A DNA stretch of 64,000 nt from CADCWK01 sp965218235 (lineage in GTDB: Bacteria > Chloroflexota > Chloroflexia > Thermomicrobiales > UBA6265): contig OZ244596.1 in assembly GCA_965218235.1 (NCBI GenBank), forward strand, positions 1,054,001-1,118,000, read 5' to 3'. The notes under the pieces are model-generated. The model was not told the DNA's origin. It was given only the letters and a program-made list of their open reading frames with translations, and did not search any database. Shown here in pieces: positions 1 to 7,513 of the stretch. Every line of letters starts with the position of its first letter. Position 1 is the first letter of the stretch. A program made the translations under genes and the position numbers.

Positions 1-1
1 G

Positions 2-829
2 GTGGCGAACGCAGACAAGGTCGTCCTCATCACCGGCGGGTCATCAGGGATCGGCGAGGCGACGGCCAGGCAACTCAGAGCGGACGGCTTCACGGTCTTC
101 GCCGCGGCCCGGCGACTGGACCGGATGGCCGGTCTGGCGGAGCTGGGCATCCACACCCTCGCGATGGACGTCACCGATGACGCCTCGATGGTGGCCGGAG
201 TCGAGATGGTCATCCGTGAGGCCGGGCGGATCGACCTGCTGGTCAACAACGCCGGCTACGGGTCGTACGGTGCGCTGGAGGATGTCCCAATCGCGGAGGG
301 ACGCGCCCAGTTCGACGTCAATCTGTTCGGGCTTGCCCGGCTCACGCAGCTCACCCTGCCCCAGATGCGCGCTCAGGGCAGCGGTCGGATCGTCAATATC
401 TCCTCGATGGGCGGCAAGATCTACGAGCCGCTCGGCGGCTGGTATCACGCGACCAAGTTCGCGGTCGAAGGTTTGAGCGACTCCCTCCGGCTCGAACTCA
501 AACCGTTCGGCATCGACGTCGTGGTCATCGAGCCGGGTGGGATCCGGACGGAGTGGTCCGGCATCGCCAGCGAGAAGCTCCTCGCCACCTCGGGCCGTAC
601 CGCCTACGCCAGCCAGGCCGAGCACCTCGCGAGGATTCTGGGCAATGAGCGGTTGCAGTCCAGCCCGGACGTCGTCGCCGCGGCGATCAGCCGGGCGGCC
701 AGCGCCCGTCGGCCGAAGATCCGCTACGTCGTCGGTTCCGGCGCCCGCCCTCTGCTGATCGCCCGCCGGCTCCTGTCGGACCGCATGTTCGACCGCTTCC
801 TGACGTTCGCCTTCAGCCGGCTGGCGTAG
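2..829 (+). CDS. SDR-family NAD(P)-dependent oxidoreductase
   Basis: A classical short-chain dehydrogenase/reductase of 275 residues, expected to oxidise or reduce a hydroxyl/carbonyl substrate in the cytoplasm; the substrate cannot be told. The Rossmann motif GGSSGIGEA lies near residues 12-20, the NNAG motif (NNAGYGSYG) near 82, and the catalytic Ser (NISS) and YHATK (Tyr-x3-Lys) in the middle. A GTG at position 2 opens the frame, but the gene touches the window edge, so an upstream start is possible. It is convergent with the methyltransferase that follows. The C-terminal extension (RRLLSDRMFDRFL) is common in SDRs annotated simply as oxidoreductase. Confidence 0.9.
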   Translation: MANADKVVLITGGSSGIGEATARQLRADGFTVFAAARRLDRMAGLAELGIHTLAMDVTDDASMVAGVEMVIREAGRIDLLVNNAGYGSYGALEDVPIAEGRAQFDVNLFGLARLTQLTLPQMRAQGSGRIVNISSMGGKIYEPLGGWYHATKFAVEGLSDSLRLELKPFGIDVVVIEPGGIRTEWSGIASEKLLATSGRTAYASQAEHLARILGNERLQSSPDVVAAAISRAASARRPKIRYVVGSGARPLLIARRLLSDRMFDRFLTFAFSRLA

Positions 830-865
830 CGGGTCGCCCGACCGAACCAGCTCCGCCCGCCGGCA

Positions 866-1642
866 TCATGGTTGGCCGGTGACGAGGCGCAGGCAACCAT
901 CGAACGCGCGCTGGGTCCGATGGTGTCCGTGTCGGGCGTCCCACGTTCCATCAGCCAGATCCGCCCGGAGTCGAGCGAGACCGGCGTCAACATCGGCTGG
1001 GTCGACGAAGCTCCAGGCCGACATCGCCAGCCGGACGCCAGGTTCGAGGAACCGTTCCGGCCGGCCGTAGTACGCCTCGCCGAAGCCGTCGGTGCAGTCG
1101 AGCGGGATCGGGACCGGCCGGACCTCGCTCCGGCCGCCGAGGGCATCGACGATCGCCGCGATGGGCGGGAATCGCCGAGCCTCGGTCGCGATAACGGCTG
1201 GCTCGTAGTCATTCAGCCAGAACCGGTCCAGCAGGGCCGGGTCACAGGTCACGATGACGACCGGGCCACGGGTAACGCGACGCATCCCGACCAGACCCGC
1301 CCGGAGGTCGGGCCACTGATGGACCGTGAAGATCGCCATGCTGGCGTCGAACGCCGCGTCCGCGAACGGAAGCTGCCCGGCGACGGCGTCGACGGCGACC
1401 GGCAGGTGGGGTGGCCGCTGGGCCCGCATCGAGGCCGACGGCTCGACGGCGGTCACCTCCCGGTCCGTCGGCTCGTACGATCCGGTCCCGGCCCCGACGT
1501 TCAGCACGGTCCGGACGTCGCCGAGCGCCGCCAGGATCATCGCCGCGATCCTCGGCTCGGGCTTCCGATACCGGGCGTAGTCGACACCAATCACGCCGTA
1601 GTCCGCATCACCGGCGCCGCCGTCACCGTGCCGAACTGACAT
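866..1642 (-). CDS. Class I SAM-dependent methyltransferase
   Basis: A 258-residue methyltransferase of the type-11 kind, using S-adenosylmethionine on an unknown small molecule. The glycine-rich SAM loop VLNVGAGTG, the following acidic/EPS motif (VEPSASM) and the post-motif LPFADAAFDA are in canonical order, followed by FTVHQW and RVTRGPVVIV strands. The start chosen is the ATG at 1642, which gives MSVRHGD; the open frame extends about 22 codons further up without supporting sequence. It is convergent with the SDR and separated from modA by a palindromic repeat element, so it is probably transcribed alone. Confidence 0.85.
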   Translation of the reverse strand: MSVRHGDGGAGDADYGVIGVDYARYRKPEPRIAAMILAALGDVRTVLNVGAGTGSYEPTDREVTAVEPSASMRAQRPPHLPVAVDAVAGQLPFADAAFDASMAIFTVHQWPDLRAGLVGMRRVTRGPVVIVTCDPALLDRFWLNDYEPAVIATEARRFPPIAAIVDALGGRSEVRPVPIPLDCTDGFGEAYYGRPERFLEPGVRLAMSAWSFVDPADVDAGLARLRADLADGTWDARHGHHRTQRAFDGCLRLVTGQP

Positions 1643-1708
1643 CGTCCACCCCATCTCGTTTCCTGGCTTCGACAAGGAGTCTCGTAGCGGACGGCGATTC
1701 GACCCCAA

Positions 1709-1908
1709 CCCGACCCTCCCATCTCGATTTCGTCCCGCGGGGACTCATCGGATGGAGAAGGGAAGACGGTTTGCTGTGCAACCAGCATCCATGGAGCGCT
1801 TCAGCGCCACCAGCATACGCCCCTCTCCATCCGATGAGTCCAGACGAGTCCCGACGCAGTCGGGGTGAGCTGGACGGCGAGATGAGGAGGGGTTGGGGTG
1901 GGACTTTC
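1709..1908. repeat. Imperfect long inverted-repeat element (family 1, copy 1)
   Basis: This intergenic stretch folds on itself. The left side (ACCCCAACCC, CATCTCG, then ACTCATCGGATGGAGA) reappears reverse-complemented on the right (TCTCCATCCGATGAGT, then CGAGATG, then GGGTTGGGGT). The arms are about 80 bp and imperfect. The GATGAGTC/GAGATG core also occurs in copies at 22512 and 42053. No coding sequence is convincing here. It is probably a non-autonomous mobile or REP-like element. Confidence 0.6.
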
Positions 1909-1922
1909 ATCGGACAGAACGA

Positions 1923-2870
1923 CTACGCCACCGGCTGGAAGCCGAAGTCCTCCAGCGCGGCCTGGCCGTCCGGGCCGAGGACGTAGCTGATGAACGCCGC
2001 CGCCAGCTCGGCGTCGCCGCCGGCGACCGGGGCGATCGGGTAGGACGCGACAACGTTGACGCCGTCCGGGATGTCGATCAGCGTAACGCCGCCGCCCTCG
2101 GTCGCCACGTAGTCCGACACGTAGACGATCCCCGCGTCGGCCTCGCCCAGCTGGATCCGGGTCAGGACGGCCCGGACATCCTCCTCCTCGGAGACGATGT
2201 TGCCAGTGACCGCGTCGACGAAGCCGTCGCCATAGGTGGCGGTATCCGCCCCGGCGAGGCAGAGGGACTGCCGAGCGTACTGGCCGACCGGAACGTCCGG
2301 CTGCGCCAGGACGACGGAGACGTCGGCTCCGGCGAGATCGGACAACCCGGTGATCCCGGCCGGGTTGTCGGTCGGGACGACCAGCGCCAGCCGGTTGCCA
2401 ACGAACGCCTGTGGGTCGCCGTCGATGACCCCGGCGTCGACGGCGTTGGTCATCTGCGTGGTATTGGCGGAGGCAAAGACGTCGGCCTCGGCCCCCTCGG
2501 TCAGCTGGGTGACGAGGGCCTGGGAACCGGCGTAGTTGAAGGTGATGTCGAGCCCAGCGTTCTCGGACTCCAGCGTCGCGCCGATCACGTCGAAGGCGTT
2601 CGTCAGCGAGGCCGCCGCGAAGACGGTCAGATCGCCACCACCTTCCGGGAACGGCACGATGGCCCCGGGGGTCGCGTCCGTGGCCGGAGTCGCGGCCACC
2701 GGCGACGGAGCGGCGACCGGAGCCGGGAAGGCCGAACAGTCGATTGGGGTCTGGGCCTCGGTCCGGTACGAGCCGGACGTCCCGCCGATCCCGATCGCGG
2801 CGATGGCGAGGACGAGCGCGAGGACGATTTGCGGCAGACGCGCAACACTGGACGATGAGCCTGTTGACAT
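1923..2870 (-). CDS. modA: Molybdate ABC transporter substrate-binding protein ModA
   Basis: A 315-residue periplasmic-type binding protein expected to capture molybdate or tungstate outside the membrane. The N-terminus has a hydrophobic signal segment (residues ~12-32) and then an Ala/Pro/Thr linker. The ModA-type core begins with DLTVFAAASLTNAF, followed by FNYAGSQAL and GAEADVFASA, motifs typical of the family's anion site. Further matches are NRLALVVP, VGQYARQ and DAGIVYVSD. The ATG at 2870 has a good ribosome site (GGAGAAGG). No modB or modC is in the window, so the permease and ATPase must be elsewhere or lost. The nearby Mop relic and XdhC domain suggest a reduced molybdenum locus. Confidence 0.9.
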   Translation of the reverse strand: MSTGSSSSVARLPQIVLALVLAIAAIGIGGTSGSYRTEAQTPIDCSAFPAPVAAPSPVAATPATDATPGAIVPFPEGGGDLTVFAAASLTNAFDVIGATLESENAGLDITFNYAGSQALVTQLTEGAEADVFASANTTQMTNAVDAGVIDGDPQAFVGNRLALVVPTDNPAGITGLSDLAGADVSVVLAQPDVPVGQYARQSLCLAGADTATYGDGFVDAVTGNIVSEEEDVRAVLTRIQLGEADAGIVYVSDYVATEGGGVTLIDIPDGVNVVASYPIAPVAGGDAELAAAFISYVLGPDGQAALEDFGFQPVA

Positions 2871-2928
2871 CGGTCCTTCTCCAAACGTGATGGCGCGTCC
2901 GGATGGCGGGACGCCCTCGCTCTGGCTC

Positions 2929-2946
2929 AGATGATAGCCATCATCT
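2929..2946. promoter_or_regulatory. Candidate operator palindrome upstream of modA
   Basis: AGATGAT-AGCC-ATCATCT is a perfect 7-bp inverted repeat with a 4-bp spacer, lying in an A+T-rich patch (2929-2985) about 60 bp upstream of the modA start. The same patch contains further ATGAT half-sites (around 2966-2975). It is placed where a metal- or oxyanion-responsive repressor would sit. It does not match the ModE consensus that I know, so the regulator is unknown. Confidence 0.4.
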
Positions 2947-3069
2947 TGCTAATCAGAGATTGAATATGATAATGATGGGCTTGTCTACTCCCGTCGTCCT
3001 CACATCACAGGAGCATCGCGACTGGCACTCAGTGCTCGCAACCAGATCACCGGCACCGGCACGTCGACC

Positions 3070-3170
3070 CGGCCTGATGGCCTGATGGCCTGATGGCCTG
3101 ATGGCCTGATGGCCTAATGGCCTGATGGCCTGATGGCCTGATGGCCTGATGGCCTGATGGCCTGATGGCC
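3070..3170 (+). repeat. Tandem 8-bp repeat (GATGGCCT), about 12 copies
   Basis: About twelve uninterrupted copies of GATGGCCT, with one variant unit reading TAATGGCC. Since 8 is not a multiple of 3 the array cannot be a protein repeat, and it contains stops in every frame that crosses it. It abuts the first codon of the Mop/TOBE relic at 3165, so slippage expansion may have helped to break that gene. Confidence 0.9.
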
Positions 3171-3313
3171 GAGGTGATCGTCGACATCGGGGCGGCCGTG
3201 CCAGTCGTCTCGGTCATCACCCGCGCCTCGACCTAGCCCTTTGGGCTGGCCGAGGTGGCCGCTACGTCTCGGGCGTGATCTCGATCGAGGTCGTCGCGCT
3301 GCCTGCCAGCTGA
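3165..3313 (+). pseudogene. Decayed molybdenum-binding Mop/TOBE domain
   Basis: From an ATG at 3165 the frame reads MAEVIVDIGAAVPVVSVITR and stops at 3234-3236. This is the first half of a Mop/TOBE molybdate-pocket domain (AEVVIELGGGxxLVSVITRAS in the family). After the stop, a shifted frame continues with FGLAE, then GGRYVSGVISIEVVALPAS ending at 3311-3313, matching the family's second half (GLAVGxRVxAVIKAxxVxLA). So at least one stop and one frameshift have killed it. It lies between modA and the XdhC gene, which fits a former molybdate storage or transport function. The assignment is from remembered family consensus. Confidence 0.6.
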
Positions 3314-3421
3314 CGCGGCGGTCATCCTGGTGCGATCATTGCATCGGCAGACCGCATTCGAACCACCCGGCCGAGTTGTGCGCAACGCGTATTCCGGCAT
3401 CACACGAGAACGGTGACCAAC

Positions 3422-3733
3422 ATGCAGACATTCATCGACGAGATCGACCTTTGGCAGGCGGCAGGCAAGCAGGTGGCGGTCGCGACCGTCGTCTCGGTCG
3501 AGGGCTCGGCCCCTCGTCCGATCGGCTCCCGGCTAGTCGTCTCGGACAACGGCGACCTGGCCGGCTCGGTCAGCGGCGGCTGCGTCGAGACGGCCGTCTT
3601 CAGCGAGGCGCAGGAGGTGATGACCACCGGGCAGCCGAAGCTGATCCGCTACGGCATCACCGACGAGCTGGCCTGGGAGGTCGGCCTGGCTTGCGGCGGC
3701 ACGATCGAGGTGTTCATCGAGCCGGTGAAATAG
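3422..3733 (+). CDS. Short XdhC/CoxI-domain protein
   Basis: A 103-residue protein consisting only of the N-terminal XdhC_CoxI domain: VAVATVVSVEGSAPRPIGSRL, GSVSGGCVE with the conserved Gly/Cys signature, and a closing LACGGTIEVFIEPV. Family members help to insert sulfurated molybdenum cofactor into xanthine dehydrogenase or CO dehydrogenase. Full-length XdhC adds a C-terminal Rossmann domain that is absent here; split or single-domain forms are known. The start is ATG 3422; GTG 3413 is possible. No molybdoenzyme gene is in the window. Confidence 0.8.
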   Translation: MQTFIDEIDLWQAAGKQVAVATVVSVEGSAPRPIGSRLVVSDNGDLAGSVSGGCVETAVFSEAQEVMTTGQPKLIRYGITDELAWEVGLACGGTIEVFIEPVK

Positions 3734-3838
3734 CGCTCGACAGCGAACCACCCGACAGCGAACCACCCCGATCCTTGTTTGCCGAAGGGCTCGGGGTAAA
3801 TCGATTTCGCCCAACACTGGCTACGAAGCGACGTCATT

Positions 3839-3920
3839 TGTAGGAGCGATCCCATGTGGTCGCCCGGCCGCCGCAGCGGCCTTCGCCCCGCGGGGCGAGA
3901 CTGGCTTCGCCACTAACATG
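3839..3920. repeat. Degenerate, truncated copy of the TGTAGGGGCGA inverted-repeat element
   Basis: The stretch starts TGTAGGAGCGA and contains GGCC-CCGCAGCGGCC and TTCGCC, then GGGCGA and GGCTTCGCCACTAACATG. The same series of blocks, in the same order, makes up the left part of the intact element at 38804-38964 (TGTAGGGGCGA, GGCCACCGCAGCGGCC, ATCGCC). The right terminal repeat is missing. The rest of the interval between xdhC and the yqhA-like gene (3734-4086) shows no convincing gene. Confidence 0.5.
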
Positions 3921-4086
3921 TCACGTCAGAACGCGGCGGTCTCGGCCACCGACACCGCTGCGCGGTATGGCGCCAGCCAGCGAAGCGAGCAGGGCCAGCG
4001 CAGCCAGCGCAGCGGGACGTGTGAGCGAGCGCCATGCCCTTGCGAAACGGGTCGCCGCTCCGGCCGTCACCCGGCCGCGCGACGCG

Positions 4087-4650
4087 CTAATGTTCCTGTT
4101 TCGACGTCAGATATGACGACAGCGAGAGGGTAATGATGACGAACCCGACCGCGCCGCCAAAGTAGACGATGTCCCGGCTCCCGTCCCAGTCGACAACGGC
4201 GACGAGGAAGTTCACGCCGAGCAGGACGATGATGACGCCGACCAGCTTGCTCTTCAGATCGTCGAGGTCGTCGACGTGGAGCCAGTCCGGTACGGGGATG
4301 CCAGGGTCGATGAACAGCTCATACAGGCCGAGCGCGACGATGTAGAGGACCGTTCCGACGAGGAACAGATCGGTCAGTTCGACGAACTCGACGGAGAGGG
4401 ACTTGGCCCCGTCTGTGTTCACCCCGTACTCGGCGATGATGTCCCAGATCGTCCGGAAGACGAGCAGGAAGCCATAGACCAGCGTCATGATCGCGGCCGC
4501 GAGCAGCCCGGCGACGGCGATGGCGATGAACAACCGGGTCGAGCCGAGCAGCCGTGGCAGGAGCCCCGCGCTGGTTCCCTGGATGAACTCCCGCTGCTGA
4601 CGGTCGTCCCCTCCGGCCATTGCCGCCGGTTGCCCCTGCTCGCCCACCAT
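4087..4650 (-). CDS. UPF0114 (YqhA) family membrane protein
   Basis: A 187-residue integral membrane protein with four predicted hydrophobic segments: LFIAIAVAGLLAAAIMTLVY, a segment near LFLVGTVLYIVALGLYELFI, LVGVIIVLLGVNFLVAVV and AVGFVIITLSLSSYL. The YELFID and the loop LDDLKSKLVGVI are characteristic of the YqhA/UPF0114 family, whose function is not established. The start ATG at 4650 has a GGGAG ribosome site about 9 bases upstream. It is divergently oriented from the bPH2 pair that follows. Confidence 0.85.
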   Translation of the reverse strand: MVGEQGQPAAMAGGDDRQQREFIQGTSAGLLPRLLGSTRLFIAIAVAGLLAAAIMTLVYGFLLVFRTIWDIIAEYGVNTDGAKSLSVEFVELTDLFLVGTVLYIVALGLYELFIDPGIPVPDWLHVDDLDDLKSKLVGVIIVLLGVNFLVAVVDWDGSRDIVYFGGAVGFVIITLSLSSYLTSKQEH

Positions 4651-4884
4651 GCCGCATCACTCCCGTCATGATCCGAACACGCCTCAGGGCCATAGCATCG
4701 CATCCCGGCCATCAGGCCGGAGGCCGCCCGTCCGGTGGTTGTCTGACGGCAAGCCGTTGGACACATCTCCGTGATGACTGTCCCCTACACTCAGGCTCAA
4801 TCGACCAGACCCGGTCGTGCGAATGGCACCGGCGCTGCCTGGTGCCCGGTGCCCATGGCCCAGCGCCAGAGGACATGACGCCCC

Positions 4885-5382
4885 ATGCAGGCCAACGACG
4901 CCCGATCGATTCCCCAGTCGTCGCTCGACCCGAAGGTGATCGGGTTATGGCGACTCAGCGGCCTGCTGTGGGCGGTCCTGCCGCTCGCCGCCATCGCCGC
5001 CTTCGGCGGGTTCCTCCTCTACCGGCTCGCCGACTGGACACTCGTTCAGGCGATGCTGCCGCTGCTCGCCATCCTGATCGTCTCCGTCCCGCTGGCGCTG
5101 ATGCTGCCGGTCGCGAGCTATCGCAGGTGGCGCTGGGACATCAGCGACGACGAAGTCGATACCATGCAGGGCCTGTTCACCGTGACGCGACGGCTCGTCC
5201 CGATGGCGCGGATCCAGCATGTCGACACGACCCGAGACGTCTTCGAGCGGTCGCTGCAGCTGGCGACGGTCGTGATCTACACGGCGGCCGGCTCCAGCGC
5301 GATTCCGGGACTGCCCGTCCAGCGGGCCGCGGCGATTCGCGACCAGATCGCCGCGCTTGCCAACACCTACGACGACATCTAA
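4885..5382 (+). CDS. PH domain-containing membrane protein (YdbS-like, bPH_2)
   Basis: A 165-residue protein with two N-terminal transmembrane helices (LWAVLPLAAIAAFGGFLLY and LLAILIVSVPLALMLPVA) followed by one bacterial PH_2 domain (RRWRWDISDDEVDTMQGLFTVTRRLVPMARIQHVDTTR...LVVYT pattern). It pairs with the larger three-domain protein 62 bases downstream; YdbS and YdbT always occur together in Firmicutes and Chloroflexi. In Bacillus the pair has been tied to resistance to some antimicrobial peptides, but the role here is not shown. Confidence 0.85.
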   Translation: MQANDARSIPQSSLDPKVIGLWRLSGLLWAVLPLAAIAAFGGFLLYRLADWTLVQAMLPLLAILIVSVPLALMLPVASYRRWRWDISDDEVDTMQGLFTVTRRLVPMARIQHVDTTRDVFERSLQLATVVIYTAAGSSAIPGLPVQRAAAIRDQIAALANTYDDI

Positions 5383-5444
5383 CCCGCGGCCCGCTTCAGC
5401 TCGGTTCCAATTGGACGACCCGCCAAGCAAGAGGACCCTTCGCG

Positions 5445-7187
5445 ATGTCGTCACCCAGGCAGACCCAACAAAGCCCGGACCCTCGCTCACCGGCTCCTCA
5501 GCCGTGGGCGAACGGAGGTCGAGCCGGGGAACCCGAGGCGCCGGAGCCGTTCGACGAGCAGGGCGATCGGGAACGCTTCCACCCGGCCTACATGCTGATC
5601 ACGATGGTCCGGTCGATCCGGGGGTTCATCATCCCGATCGGGATCGCGATCTTCTCGGGCAGCCGGGGGGACATCGTCTGGCTGCTCATCGCCGCGGGCT
5701 TCGCCGGGCTGACGGTCCTGAACGCCGTCGCCACCTGGTGGATGAGCAGCTATGAGATCACCGGCCGATCGCTCCGGCTGCGGACCGGCTGGCTCAACCG
5801 GCAGGAGCGGGCGGTCTCGTTCGAGCGGATCCAGTCGATCGACCTCCAGGAGCCGCCGCTGGCCCGGCTGCTCGGCGTCGCCCAGCTCCGCGTCGAGACG
5901 GCGGCCGGCGGCGGGGCCAACGCCGACATCGTGATCGAGGCGATCGCGCTCGACGAGGCGACCGCCCTCCGCAACCAGCTCCTCGCCGAGCGGGCGCAGC
6001 GAACGGGTCAGGCCGCGCCGGTTTCGGCTGCAGCAACTGACGGCACCCCGGCTTCGGCGGTCGATCGTTCCGAACCCACGCTCACTGGAAACACTCGCCC
6101 GGTCTCCGCCGCCACGAGCATTGAAGGCGGCAGCGGCACGCTCATCAGATCGCTCTCGGGTCGCGACCTGCTGATCGCCGGGCTAACCTCGAGCCGGATC
6201 GGCCCGGCGGCGGCCATCCTCGCCGCCGTCAGCCAGTTCGGCGGCGACCTCGTCGGGAGCCGGGTCGAGACGGTCGTCGAGTCGACGACCATCGGCCTGA
6301 CCCAGGTCGTGATCGGCCTGATCGTGATCGGCGGCCTGATCGCCTGGGTCCTGTCCATCCTCGGCACGGTGATCACGTTCAGCGGCTTCGCTCTGCGCCG
6401 GGAGAATGACAACCTGGTGATCTCGTCGGGGCTGGTCGAGCGCCGCCGGACGACGATCCCGATCCACCGGGTTCAGTCCATCACGGTCAAGGAGGGGCTG
6501 TTCCGGCAGCCGTTCGGTCTGACGAGCGTCCACTTCGTCAGCGCCGGCTACGGCGGGGGGCAACAGAACAACGACTCCGGCGTGCTCTTTCCGTTGATCC
6601 GGCGGGCCGATGTCGCGTCCTTGCTCGAGCGCTCCCTCCCCGCCTTCGCCGCCGACGTCGAGGCCGCCCGACGCGACGGCCAGCGCCTGCCGGAACGGGC
6701 CCGGCGCCGGTACCTGACGCTGCCGATCGTCTGGGACGTTGCGCTGCTGGCCGTCGCGATCGTCGCCTGCGCCCTGATCCCGTTCACCGAGTGGTGGTAC
6801 GGCCTGGTCGTGCTGCTGGTCCAGAGCTGGCCGTGGGCACTCCTGAGCTACCGCGACACCCGCTGGCAGTGGGATGGTGAGGACCGACTGATCGTCCAGG
6901 GCCGCTCGATCGCCCGGTTCGTCACGATCGTTCCGCGGCGGCGGGTCCAGTTCCGCGAGGTCAGTCAGAACTGGTTCCAGCGCCGGGCCGAACTGGCCAC
7001 CATCGGCGTCCGCGTCGCCGGGACGACCTTTGGCAACAGCGCCACGATCGCCCACATGGACGCCGACGATGCCGCCCGGTTGGCGGGCCGGCTCGGCTTC
7101 CACGCCATCCGCCGAACCCGGAGGCGCCGTCAGCGAACGGCCTTGGCCCCGGCCCCAGGGTCGTCCACCGTCCTGTCCGGGGACTGA
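5445..7187 (+). CDS. PH domain-containing protein (YdbT-like, three bPH_2 domains)
   Basis: A 580-residue membrane protein. ATG 5445 is preceded by AGAGGA; the longer open frame upstream runs through the previous gene and is not coding. It has three repeats of transmembrane hairpin plus bPH_2 domain, seen from the recurring signature RxxxxxxERIQSI/RVQSI/RVQFREV: first near residues 125-135 (AVSFERIQSIDLQ), second near 345 (TTIPIHRVQSITVKEGLF), third near 500 (VTIVPRRRVQFREVSQN). The N-terminal 45 residues are charged and disordered. It is almost certainly co-transcribed with the YdbS-like gene. Confidence 0.85.
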   Translation: MSSPRQTQQSPDPRSPAPQPWANGGRAGEPEAPEPFDEQGDRERFHPAYMLITMVRSIRGFIIPIGIAIFSGSRGDIVWLLIAAGFAGLTVLNAVATWWMSSYEITGRSLRLRTGWLNRQERAVSFERIQSIDLQEPPLARLLGVAQLRVETAAGGGANADIVIEAIALDEATALRNQLLAERAQRTGQAAPVSAAATDGTPASAVDRSEPTLTGNTRPVSAATSIEGGSGTLIRSLSGRDLLIAGLTSSRIGPAAAILAAVSQFGGDLVGSRVETVVESTTIGLTQVVIGLIVIGGLIAWVLSILGTVITFSGFALRRENDNLVISSGLVERRRTTIPIHRVQSITVKEGLFRQPFGLTSVHFVSAGYGGGQQNNDSGVLFPLIRRADVASLLERSLPAFAADVEAARRDGQRLPERARRRYLTLPIVWDVALLAVAIVACALIPFTEWWYGLVVLLVQSWPWALLSYRDTRWQWDGEDRLIVQGRSIARFVTIVPRRRVQFREVSQNWFQRRAELATIGVRVAGTTFGNSATIAHMDADDAARLAGRLGFHAIRRTRRRRQRTALAPAPGSSTVLSGD

Positions 7188-7513
7188 CGCAAGGTCCGGG
7201 GACGACGGGCGCCCACAACGTCTGGCCCGTCTTCTCCGTGTCCGGACCTGAAGGATCATGAGCGTCTCCCCGCGCGGAGCGGCGGCCAGGGAAATCGCGA
7301 ATACGTCCAGCGGGTTCCTCGATCGTCCGGAAGCGTTCCGGGCTCCTGAGGAGGCGGACCCGTCGAATCTGGCGGGTCGAGCGAACCGGGCAGCGGCGAA
7401 TCCCGCCGTCCACCGGCGCCAGGGATGCCCGGGTTGCGCCCTCGATACCTGTCGCCGCGTGCCACGTCTCGTGCTCCTTCCTTCCCTGAAAGGGCGGATG
7501 CACAATAGCGGGC
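7188..7513. other. Intergenic region with no supported gene
   Basis: 326 bases between the bPH_2 gene and the LuxR-type regulator. One open frame crosses it, but its amino-acid composition (Arg/Gly/Ala-rich, running into the next gene out of frame) marks it as a shadow. A promoter for the regulator is expected here; I could not identify convincing -35 and -10 boxes. Confidence 0.5.

Noticed and set aside
3079..3168. CRISPR-like appearance of the tandem repeat near 3.1 kb
   Set aside because: The units are contiguous 8-mers without spacers; no cas genes are near.
3856..4116. 86-codon open frame downstream of xdhC
   Set aside because: Arg/Pro/Ala-rich, no ribosome site, and it runs through the truncated inverted-repeat element; its frame exists only because of high GC.
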